Assembly: GCA_034659475.1 (NCBI GenBank)
Contig: JAYEHK010000112.1
Span: 1-13,733, forward strand
Source: JAYEHK01 sp034659475
GTDB taxonomy: Bacteria > Bacillota > Syntrophomonadia > Syntrophomonadales > Syntrophomonadaceae
Length of the DNA: 13,733 nt
Reading direction: 5' to 3'
The position numbers and the translations under genes were made by a program. The notes under the pieces were generated by a model. That model saw only the letters and a list, made by a program, of their open reading frames with translations, was not told the origin of the DNA and did not search any database. This document shows positions 8,035 through 13,733 of this stretch, piece after piece; position 1 is the stretch's first letter, and each line of letters begins with the position of its first letter.

Positions 8035-8064
8035 TTCCATTATGATAAATCTAATTTGTTTCCA

Positions 8065-8865
8065 TTACATTAGTTTTTCCAATCCGTAAATAAGCCCTTT
8101 TATCTCAACCATTTTTTTGACTGCCATCAGCACACCGGGCATAAAACTCTCTCGATTGAAGGAATCATGTCTAATCCGCAAACTCTGACCGACCCCGCCA
8201 AAGATTACCTCCTGATGAGCCACAAACCCTGGTAAACGCACACTGTGAATGCGCACCTGATTTAGATCACCTCCGCGAGACCCGGGGATTTTTTCGAACT
8301 CTCGTGCATTTCGCGACGGGGTTTTAACTTGATTTTCGCGGATCATCTCTGCTGTCTTGATGGCTGTACCTGAAGGGGCATCCATCTTTTGATCATGATG
8401 CATTTCTATAATCTCTACATCCGGAAAATACTGTGCTGCTTCCTGGGCGAGTTTCATCATTAATACTGCCCCAATTGCAAAATTAGGAATGACTGCCACA
8501 CCTACATCATTTTGCAAGGCAATTTTTTCTAGTTGACGAAGCTCAATATCATTAAGCCCTGTTGTACCAAGCACCGCTGTAATTCTACGATTAAGAGCTG
8601 TTTTCGCATTATTAAAAACAGCCTGTGGATTGGTGAAATCAACCAGTACATCAGATTGGGTTCGATCGATCAAAAGATCCAAATCATTATCAACCATCAG
8701 ATCTAATTCCTTTAAGGCTGTTAAATCGGAAAATTTTTCTCCCCTTGCCCTTATATCCGCAACTCCTACCAATTCAAGGTCTTGGTCCCTGTGAACCGCT
8801 TTTGCAGTTTCAATTCCCATTTTCCCCAGAGCTCCTGCGATTATTACCTTTATTTTTTCAGCCAT
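8065..8865 (-). CDS. dapB: 4-hydroxy-tetrahydrodipicolinate reductase
   Basis: DapB reduces the DapA product with NAD(P)H to tetrahydrodipicolinate on the way to diaminopimelate and lysine. It shows the nucleotide-binding loop AGALGKMG (about 10-17), the GTTGL motif (about 100) and EMHHDQKMDAPSGTAIKTAE, which holds the catalytic histidine and lysine (about 155-170). RGGDLNQVRIHSVRLPG is in the C-terminal half. Length (266) is normal. Two consecutive ATG codons are possible starts. The second, at 8865, lies five bases behind AGGAGG, the first only two, so I take the second. The gene is a single transcription unit with its own terminator, divergent from the stress-protein gene. It sits beside dpaA, whose product competes for the same substrate. 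Confidence 0.95.
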   Translation of the reverse strand: MAEKIKVIIAGALGKMGIETAKAVHRDQDLELVGVADIRARGEKFSDLTALKELDLMVDNDLDLLIDRTQSDVLVDFTNPQAVFNNAKTALNRRITAVLGTTGLNDIELRQLEKIALQNDVGVAVIPNFAIGAVLMMKLAQEAAQYFPDVEIIEMHHDQKMDAPSGTAIKTAEMIRENQVKTPSRNAREFEKIPGSRGGDLNQVRIHSVRLPGFVAHQEVIFGGVGQSLRIRHDSFNRESFMPGVLMAVKKMVEIKGLIYGLEKLM

Positions 8866-8893
8866 CATAACCTCCTTGTTTTCTTATAGAATA

Positions 8894-8921
8894 GTTTTAA
8901 CCATTTTGCTTTTGCAGTCAA
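8894..8921 (-). promoter_or_regulatory. Candidate sigma-A promoter for dapB
   Basis: TTGACT (8916-8921) and TAAAAC (8894-8899) are 16 bases apart on the minus strand, 28 bp upstream of the dapB start. The -35 matches 5 of 6 positions and the -10 only 4 of 6. No lysine riboswitch could fit in this short leader. Confidence 0.4.
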
Positions 8922-8961
8922 GAAATGCAAAAATTTTAACGAAAAATATTCAACTTCTATT

Positions 8962-8989
8962 TTGTTCTAATTATATATTAGTGTACAAT
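8962..8989 (+). promoter_or_regulatory. Candidate sigma-A promoter for the usp gene
   Basis: TTGTTC (8962-8967), 16 bases, then TACAAT (8984-8989) lie 32 bp before the ATG at 9022. GGGAGGT precedes that start by 7 bases. Confidence 0.45.
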
Positions 8990-9021
8990 AATATTACTTA
9001 CTATAAAGGGAGGTTACTGCA

Positions 9022-9444
9022 ATGTTTTCGAAGGCGTTAGTTCCGGTTAATGATTCAGATCTTTCCTGCAAGGTTGTAGAAATGGCAGCAGAATGTGTAG
9101 AAAAAGGTATTGTCGATAAGTTGGTGCTTTTTAGCGTATGGGAGGCCGATGAGATTGACTATACTAAACTCCATTCCGCTGAAAAAGAAGCAAAATACAA
9201 GACAAATGCACAGATTGTTCTTGACAAACATAAACTTCAGTTAAATCAGGGATATATCGAAGCAGAATATGTACGTGCTGGCGGAGATCCATCCGAATTG
9301 ATTCTTGATCATGTTAAAGATGACGATTATGATTTGATTATTATGGGCAGCAGAAAGATTAACAAGGTTCAGGAGTTAGTATTTGGCAGTGTATCTGATC
9401 GCGTTACCAGACTATCGGACATTCCCATCTTAGTGGTAAAATAG
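9022..9444 (+). CDS. Universal stress protein (UspA family)
   Basis: This encodes a 140-residue single-domain UspA-family protein, a small cytoplasmic nucleotide-binding-fold protein linked to stress and slow growth. The N-terminal strand KALVPVNDSDLS matches the family start (usually VPVDGS). The C-terminal region has the DYDLIIMGSRK segment and FGSVSDRV, followed by PILVVK. The ATP-binding signature G-x2-G-x9-G-S is present, except that the second glycine is replaced by lysine (Lys112, in GSRK). Nucleotide binding is therefore uncertain. The start is supported by GGGAGGT. The gene is alone between dapB and a long terminator; no partner function can be read from the context. Confidence 0.9.
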   Translation: MFSKALVPVNDSDLSCKVVEMAAECVEKGIVDKLVLFSVWEADEIDYTKLHSAEKEAKYKTNAQIVLDKHKLQLNQGYIEAEYVRAGGDPSELILDHVKDDDYDLIIMGSRKINKVQELVFGSVSDRVTRLSDIPILVVK

Positions 9445-9463
9445 TCTCCCTTCATGGATAGAA

Positions 9464-9509
9464 AAAGAGAAAGAATCGAGCATGGTTCGATTCTTTCTCT
9501 TTATTTTTT
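9464..9509 (+). terminator. Strong terminator behind the usp gene, possibly bidirectional
   Basis: A perfect 16-bp stem (9464-9479 with 9487-9502) encloses a 7-base loop and is followed by a T6 run at 9504-9509. The opposite strand also ends in a T5 run, so it can serve the convergent 141-codon gene as well. Confidence 0.85.
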
Positions 9510-9535
9510 AGCCCCTCTTTTTTAGAATATTATAC

Positions 9536-9961
9536 TTATTTAACCGTCACATAAAACCTTGCCTGTGCAATCACATATCTTTTGACCTCCTGCAGATATC
9601 TGCGTTCCACAAAATCTAAACGCTCATTTTTATCCGTACCTTTTTTAGCAATTTCCACCAGACCTGTACTCAATCGTATTTCTTCTTCGATTCGCTCTAA
9701 CAAACTCCCTCCCGGTGATAAATGATAGAATTGCTCTAATCTATTTAAGACATCATTTTCGTAATAACTTGAAGCAATATAAGCTACGGTTTGAAACATT
9801 TCATGTTTATCCAGTTCACAGCTTAGGAAATAATAGATCAAAACCTCCTTTGAGGACTGATCTTTTTCCAGCAGGATCTGGCGACTGATATTTCTTTTAC
9901 TGTCTTCAGTCAGTAAAATCTCTTGATAAATGCAGTTCAAAACGTTTTGATAATCAAACAT
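9536..9961 (-). CDS. Hypothetical protein, 141 residues, function unknown
   Basis: I do not recognise this protein. It is 141 residues, rich in Glu, Lys, Leu, Ile and Tyr, and looks almost wholly alpha-helical. It has no signal peptide, no membrane segment and no cysteine cluster (a single Cys near residue 10 and one near 48). Two helical-looking blocks are separated by a short YHLSPGGS loop near residue 80, and the C-terminus is basic-aromatic (RRYLQEVKRYVIAQARFYV). The ATG at 9961 has no good Shine-Dalgarno (only AAGAAAA upstream), unlike almost all its neighbours, so expression may be weak. It diverges from rqcH over 103 bp and converges with the usp gene. Coding is supported by the uninterrupted frame and fit between the flanking regulatory hairpin and promoter region. 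Confidence 0.7.
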   Translation of the reverse strand: MFDYQNVLNCIYQEILLTEDSKRNISRQILLEKDQSSKEVLIYYFLSCELDKHEMFQTVAYIASSYYENDVLNRLEQFYHLSPGGSLLERIEEEIRLSTGLVEIAKKGTDKNERLDFVERRYLQEVKRYVIAQARFYVTVK

Positions 9962-10005
9962 GTTATAGTTTTCTTCGTATGGTTATGCTCTTATTCCCCC
10001 ACAGT

Positions 10006-10035
10006 TTGTAAGCTTATCCCACCAGGTGATATACT
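10006..10035 (+). promoter_or_regulatory. Candidate sigma-A promoter for rqcH
   Basis: TTGTAA (10006-10011), 18 bases, then TATACT (10030-10035) lie 29 bp upstream of the ATG. AAAGGAGG follows at about 10048-10055. Confidence 0.4.
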
Positions 10036-10064
10036 TGGTTAAGAAATAAAGGAGGATAAACACT

Positions 10065-11867
10065 ATGCCATTTGATGGATTAGCCATTCGAGCTGTCTGC
10101 AGCGAATTGAACACAGAATATGCAAATGCCCGAATTGATAAAATTTACCAAACAGAAAAAGATGAACTCTGTTTCACCCTTCGCGAGTACAGGGGCAAAT
10201 CGTCTCGTCTTGTACTGTCTGCGAACGCACGTTGGGCAAGAATCCATAAGACTAATGAAAAAAAAGAAAATCCAACTCAGCCACCCGCGTTCTGTATGCT
10301 CCTTCGGAAACACCTTGAAGGAGGTAAAATAAAGGAGATAAAGCAATTAGATTTTGAAAGAATTATCATGATAAGAGTGGAAGCATTAGATGATTTTCGG
10401 GAATGGAAAGACAAAATTCTGCTCTGCGAATTTATGGGACGTCATTCAAATATTATTTTAATGAATCCAGAAACAGGTATCATTATTGATGCCATTAAGC
10501 GGTTCGGTGGAGAAGTGAATTCCTTCCGGGAAGTATACCCGGGAAAGCTGTATGTTTCTCCCCCTTCACAGGGTAAATTAAACCCTTTAACAGCATCTTT
10601 TCAGCCATATTATGAGGCAATGTGGTCCCAGGAAGGTGATACTACCCTTTCTGTTGCTCTTTTTTCTGTTTATTCAGGAATCAGCCCATTTGCTGCCAAG
10701 CAACTCTGCTATTTGGGTGGGCTTGATCCTGATATGCCCGTTGAGCAATGTGGTGAACTTGAATTGTCTCGCGTTTTTGATCACGTGAAGCAAAGCATTA
10801 CCTCCATTGATTCAAAATACTATGAGCCAACTGTACTCTATTCTAACCAGGAACCACATGATTTTTGTCCGTATATTCCTCAAAATGTATCTGAAGCAAC
10901 CACTTATATTCAATTTCAAACCATGAATGAATGCTGTGACCACTTTTTCGTGCAAAAGTTAGCAAAAATCAGACTGGACAATATGAAAGCAAATGTTTCA
11001 CGCAAGGTCAATGAAGCCCTTGTCAAGGCAAACAAACGCAGAAGCTTACAGCAGATAGATCTCGGTAAAGCAAATGACAAGGATCAGTACCGCGTATGGG
11101 GTGAACTTCTCACTGCCTATGCCCATCAGTTCAAGAAGGGGGATAAAGAAGCCATTCTGCAGGATTTTTACTCGCAGGACTCCGTTCGTATCGAATTAGA
11201 TCCGCGATATACCCCCATCCAAAACGCCCAGCGGTATTTTAAAACCTATAATAAAAGTCGTGGTGCCATTAAACATCTTACCGAAAGACTCCAGGACACG
11301 AATGCCGAAATTAATTATCTGGAAAGTGTATTAGTCGCGATAAAGACCTGCGAAAACGCACACGAACTAGATGAGATCAAAGAGGAATTAGGAAAAGAAG
11401 GGCTTCACATACAAACGAAAGCAAAGGGTAAAGTGAAAGACAAAAACGTTCGCAGTCAACCCCGAAGATTCACCTCTTCTGATGGTTTGGAGATATTAGT
11501 GGGCAGGAATAATCGTCAAAATGACTGGCTTACACTACGCAAAGCAGATAAAAATGATTTGTGGCTGCACACCCAAGATGTACCTGGCACCCATGTCATT
11601 ATTTCGCTGCCCAGAACCTGTAAATCAATTAATGATGTACCCGACCAGACGCTTGAAGATGCAGCGAGTCTGGCTGCATACTACAGCAAAGCAGCTGAAT
11701 CGGAAAAGGTCCCGGTTGATTACACCTTTCAGTTCAATGTAAAGAAACCTGCAGGAGCTAAACCGGGCATGGTTATCTATGATCACTACTGGACAATCAA
11801 TAGTAACCCTCGTTCCCAAGACGTGCAACAATTGTTAAAGCAGCTCTCCGATCACACAGAGATATAA
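10065..11867 (+). CDS. rqcH: Rqc2/RqcH ribosome quality-control protein (NFACT family)
   Basis: RqcH binds stalled 50S-peptidyl-tRNA complexes and recruits alanyl-tRNA to add C-terminal alanine tails that mark the nascent chain for degradation. Older annotation calls it fibronectin-binding protein A. The 600-residue product has an NFACT-N domain at about 1-190 (start MPFDGLAIRAV, then PPAFCMLLRKHLEGG at 73-87). A helix-hairpin-helix-like segment at about 204-220 (SGISPFAAKQLC) is followed by a long helical coiled-coil middle region at about 290-450. An NFACT-R domain follows at about 465-590 (SSDGLEILVGRNNRQND, then LWLHTQDVPGTHVI, and KKPAGAKPGMVIYD). The residue pair known as Asp-Arg in the Bacillus protein (positions 97-98) appears here as Glu98-Arg99. 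The ATG is backed by AAGGAGG nine bases upstream. It is transcribed alone, convergent with the pyr genes. Confidence 0.93.
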   Translation: MPFDGLAIRAVCSELNTEYANARIDKIYQTEKDELCFTLREYRGKSSRLVLSANARWARIHKTNEKKENPTQPPAFCMLLRKHLEGGKIKEIKQLDFERIIMIRVEALDDFREWKDKILLCEFMGRHSNIILMNPETGIIIDAIKRFGGEVNSFREVYPGKLYVSPPSQGKLNPLTASFQPYYEAMWSQEGDTTLSVALFSVYSGISPFAAKQLCYLGGLDPDMPVEQCGELELSRVFDHVKQSITSIDSKYYEPTVLYSNQEPHDFCPYIPQNVSEATTYIQFQTMNECCDHFFVQKLAKIRLDNMKANVSRKVNEALVKANKRRSLQQIDLGKANDKDQYRVWGELLTAYAHQFKKGDKEAILQDFYSQDSVRIELDPRYTPIQNAQRYFKTYNKSRGAIKHLTERLQDTNAEINYLESVLVAIKTCENAHELDEIKEELGKEGLHIQTKAKGKVKDKNVRSQPRRFTSSDGLEILVGRNNRQNDWLTLRKADKNDLWLHTQDVPGTHVIISLPRTCKSINDVPDQTLEDAASLAAYYSKAAESEKVPVDYTFQFNVKKPAGAKPGMVIYDHYWTINSNPRSQDVQQLLKQLSDHTEI

Positions 11868-11892
11868 ACAGGCTCCAACCAGTGGAGCCTGT
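11868..11892. terminator. Shared hairpin terminator between rqcH and the pyr operon
   Basis: A perfect 10-bp GC-rich stem (ACAGGCTCCA with TGGAGCCTGT) encloses a 5-base loop and sits in the 30-bp gap between the two convergent stops. On the minus strand it is followed by TTTATATCT. The plus side has only a weak T stretch, so it probably works best for the pyr operon. Confidence 0.7.
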
Positions 11893-11897
11893 CTCCC

Positions 11898-12203
11898 TTA
11901 AATACTATCCTTTATTTCTATGCTACCATCCGGATGTTTAATGAAAGTATTCTCGTTTTCCAGAATATAAATCTTATTGTCTTTTGTATCAACCGCAACA
12001 TCACGATTGATAATGGTAGCTACTTCGGTTTTGCTGATTAAGGTCCGAATCTGCACCCCGTTATCATACAGTTCAATGTGCAACCGATCTCCATTATCCC
12101 TGGTAACGGTATCCTCTTTGAACTGCCGATAGGGTTTCAAAAAGATATACTTATAGCCGCCCTCAACATACGCCATTTCCATCCCGTTTAAGGTTACTTT
12201 CAC
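11898..12203 (-). CDS. Hypothetical protein, 101 residues, in the pyr operon
   Basis: I do not recognise this protein. It has 101 residues, no signal peptide, no membrane segment and no cysteine. The composition and alternating pattern suggest mainly beta strands (VEGGYKYIFLKPYRQF, HIELYDNGVQIRTLIS, KIYILENENTFIKHPDGSIE). The GTG start at 12203 has AGGGTGAT about five bases upstream, and the gene begins 15 bp behind pyrE, so it is surely co-transcribed with pyrF-pyrE. The stop is 5 bp before the shared terminator hairpin, making it the last gene of the operon. It does not resemble a known pyrimidine enzyme. A structural or regulatory role is conceivable, but nothing in the sequence shows it. 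Confidence 0.75.
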   Translation of the reverse strand: MKVTLNGMEMAYVEGGYKYIFLKPYRQFKEDTVTRDNGDRLHIELYDNGVQIRTLISKTEVATIINRDVAVDTKDNKIYILENENTFIKHPDGSIEIKDSI

Positions 12204-12218
12204 ACTATCACCCTGCCT

Positions 12219-12791
12219 TTACTTCCTGCTTCCGGGTTTAACCGCTTCAATCTCTCCCTCTTTACAAAGCGGGCATTGATCCGTCTCCCAGGATTGTATT
12301 TCCATCGTCAAAACGGCTTCTTTACGAACCCCAAAATCAATCTTGCCGCCACTTCTGTCAACCAATACACCAACGCCGACAATCGTCGCTCCAGAAGCAC
12401 GCACAACATCCATGACCTCAAAAACAGATCCTCCAGTTGTAACGACATCTTCCACTACCAGTACCCGATCTTCAGGGCCCAGGGAGAAGCCTCTCCGCAT
12501 TGTCATCTTGCCCTCCTGCCGTTCACAGAAGATACCCGGCACCTTTAATTGACGCGCAACCTCATAGGCAACAATGATCCCCCCCATGGCCGGACCAACA
12601 ACCATGGTAATATCTTCGTCTGTAAAAGCTTCTGCGATGTGTTGTGCCAACGGTTCCGTATAATCAGGATGCATTAATACCTGTGCACACTGCATATAGC
12701 GGTTACTATGTCTGCCCGAGGTGAGAATAAAATGTCCTATCATGAGGGCCCCTGACTTTTCAAAAATTTGTAAGGCTTCTTCCTGTTTCAT
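12219..12791 (-). CDS. pyrE: Orotate phosphoribosyltransferase
   Basis: PyrE transfers the phosphoribosyl group of PRPP to orotate, giving orotidine monophosphate. The 190-residue protein belongs to the shorter PyrE type found in Clostridia and Thermus. HFILTSGRHSNRYMQCA (20-36) and VVGPAMGGIIVAYEVA (64-79) precede the PRPP-binding loop VLVVEDVVTTGGS (110-122). A C-terminal tail with a CPLC pair (Cys173, Cys176) is common in this subtype as far as I recall. The ATG overlaps the pyrF stop by 4 bp (ATGA), with GGAGGAG inside the end of pyrF as ribosome binding site, so translation is coupled. Its product is the substrate of the PyrF encoded just upstream. Confidence 0.95.
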   Translation of the reverse strand: MKQEEALQIFEKSGALMIGHFILTSGRHSNRYMQCAQVLMHPDYTEPLAQHIAEAFTDEDITMVVGPAMGGIIVAYEVARQLKVPGIFCERQEGKMTMRRGFSLGPEDRVLVVEDVVTTGGSVFEVMDVVRASGATIVGVGVLVDRSGGKIDFGVRKEAVLTMEIQSWETDQCPLCKEGEIEAVKPGSRK

Positions 12792-13513
12792 TTGTTCTCC
12801 TCCAGTTCTTTAATAATTTTTATAGCTGCCTCTCTGGGGTCTGCCGCTCCGGTTATGGGTCGTCCAATGACCATGTAGTCTCCACCCATAGCCATCGCCT
12901 GACTCGGCGTTGTAAAGCGCTTCTGATCGTTTGTTGCCGCCCATGCAGGCCGAATCCCAGGTGTCACAGTTAAGAAATCCGAGCCACAGCTTCGTTTTAT
13001 TACCTCAATTTCCTGGGGTGAACAGACTACCCCATCCATCCCCGCCTCCTTTGCCATGAGGGCCCAGTTTTTAACCAGATCCCCAACACTAAGATCGGAA
13101 ACATACATCTCTTCCTGAAGCTGTTGCTGGGAAATGCTTGTTAATACTGTAACCGCAAGCATTTTAGGAGGAGTAACACCAAGCAGGCCAGCTTCCTTTT
13201 TAACTTCTTCGGAAGCCTTCATCATCATTTCTTTACCACCTGCTGCATGAACATTAAACATGAAGGCGCCCAACCTGGTCATAACCCTGCCAGCTGCCCC
13301 GACCGTATTGGGAATATCATGAAATTTCAAATCAACAAACACTTTTCCGCCCAGTTCGTTTACTTTTTGAACAATCGATGGGCCCGCACTATTATATAAC
13401 TGCATCCCAATTTTATAGACACCCACATGCTCTTTCAATTCATCCACAAGCTGCAATGCCTTCTCCGAAGAATCCACATCCAACGCCAAAACAATTCGAT
13501 CTCTCGCTTCCAT
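12788..13513 (-). CDS. pyrF: Orotidine 5'-phosphate decarboxylase
   Basis: PyrF decarboxylates OMP to UMP, the last step of de novo UMP synthesis. The 241-residue TIM-barrel protein has IVLALDVDS at the N-terminus (Asp12) and YKIGMQLY (Lys34). The catalytic tetrad segment is VDLKFHDIPNTV (Asp61, Lys63, Asp66), and the phosphate-binding VTPGIRP and GRPIT (217-221) segments are near the C-terminus. The ATG at 13513 is preceded by AGGAGG and seven bases. It is the first gene of pyrF-pyrE-hypothetical. In related genomes pyrD usually precedes pyrF; here at least 220 bp without a clear gene lie upstream. I see no PyrR-type attenuator in that stretch. Confidence 0.96.
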   Translation of the reverse strand: MEARDRIVLALDVDSSEKALQLVDELKEHVGVYKIGMQLYNSAGPSIVQKVNELGGKVFVDLKFHDIPNTVGAAGRVMTRLGAFMFNVHAAGGKEMMMKASEEVKKEAGLLGVTPPKMLAVTVLTSISQQQLQEEMYVSDLSVGDLVKNWALMAKEAGMDGVVCSPQEIEVIKRSCGSDFLTVTPGIRPAWAATNDQKRFTTPSQAMAMGGDYMVIGRPITGAADPREAAIKIIKELEENK

Positions 13514-13574
13514 AAATAACCTCCTGACGAATTACAATTCATTAACTTCACAGTAGACAGATTATGCGACATAA

Positions 13575-13614
13575 AGTTGGACAGTTGGACAGTTGGTCAG
13601 TTGGAAAGTTGGAA
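13575..13614. repeat. Tandem repeat of an 8-bp unit (five copies) upstream of pyrF
   Basis: Five head-to-tail copies of AGTTGGNN occur: two AGTTGGAC, one AGTTGGTC and two AGTTGGAA. They lie about 60 bp upstream of the pyrF start, within the pyrF leader or the space to an upstream gene. Confidence 0.9.
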
Positions 13615-13683
13615 CGGTTCAGAAGGGATGTCAATATAATTTCCTCCTCTTACACGGCAGACTATTTCAATAAGGAGTAAAGA

Positions 13684-13729
13684 GTTAGGGGTGAGGGGTG
13701 AGGAAAATGTTTGACGCGAAGCGTCTAAC
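13684..13729. repeat. G-rich direct repeat and small palindrome at the window edge
   Basis: AGGGGTG occurs twice in tandem (13687-13700). It is followed by the hairpin GACGC-GAA-GCGTC (13713-13725). The whole is bracketed by GTTAG (13684-13688) and CTAAC (13725-13729). Such composition resembles dispersed intergenic repeats. I see no gene in the 220 bp between pyrF and the window edge, apart from a doubtful 28-codon frame at 13548-13634 on the minus strand. Confidence 0.5.
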
Positions 13730-13733
13730 CCCC

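Noticed and set aside
8866..9021. Lysine riboswitch or T-box leader upstream of dapB
   Set aside because: The dapB-usp gap is only about 155 bp and holds two divergent promoters. I see no conserved T-box sequence, terminator/antiterminator pair or long structured leader.
10080..10346. 88-codon minus-strand frame inside rqcH
   Set aside because: It is a shadow of the conserved NFACT-N coding region; no ribosome binding site supports it.
12276..12552. Overlapping plus-strand frames antisense to pyrE
   Set aside because: They are shadows of the highly conserved pyrE frame with no start signal.
13575..13614. CRISPR array
   Set aside because: The units are 8 bp and directly adjacent with no spacers, so this is a simple tandem repeat.
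13514..13733. PyrR-type attenuator before pyrF
   Set aside because: No terminator/antiterminator pair or PyrR-binding-loop pattern is visible in the available leader.

Overview
The window reads as a chromosomal segment of an endospore-forming member of the Firmicutes, most likely class Clostridia and perhaps Peptococcaceae-like. The main evidence is a complete dipicolinate synthase pair (dpaA-dpaB, also called spoVFA-spoVFB) next to asd, dapG, dapA, an RNase J gene, a TepA-type protease and ylzJ. This is the order known from Bacillus and many spore-forming Clostridia. Strong AGGAGG-type ribosome binding sites, moderately AT-rich DNA and frequent GTG/TTG starts fit the same group. The genus cannot be named from the sequence alone.

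Layout from high to low coordinates. On the minus strand, 13513 to 11898 is a pyrimidine operon: pyrF, pyrE and a small unrecognised gene of 101 codons. Upstream of pyrF lies about 220 bp with no clear gene but with short tandem repeats. rqcH (10065-11867) is on the plus strand and converges with the pyr operon over a shared hairpin. A 141-codon gene of unknown function (9536-9961, minus) diverges from rqcH and converges with a universal-stress-protein gene (9022-9444, plus) over a long terminator hairpin. dapB (minus) diverges from the usp gene and has its own terminator. Then come dpaA, dpaB, asd, dapG and dapA, all minus, ending at a 41-bp perfect palindrome. An RNase J gene follows with a very good sigma-A promoter and its own terminator, then tepA and ylzJ, which overlap by 4 bp. 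The low-coordinate edge carries a 5'-truncated group II intron reverse transcriptase fragment directly behind ylzJ.

How the genes work together. DapG (aspartokinase), Asd and DapA convert aspartate to hydroxytetrahydrodipicolinate. DapB reduces it towards diaminopimelate and lysine. DpaAB instead oxidises it to dipicolinic acid for the spore core. The two competing users of the branch-point metabolite are adjacent but separated by a terminator, and a sigma-K-like promoter lies in front of dpaA. This suggests vegetative expression of dapB and mother-cell expression of dpaAB, with a possible internal promoter before asd.

I found no convincing new multi-gene system. The items most worth a second look are the intron fragment at the left edge, the two unrecognised small genes, the repeat-bearing leader of pyrF, and the run of eight consecutive genes with non-ATG starts.
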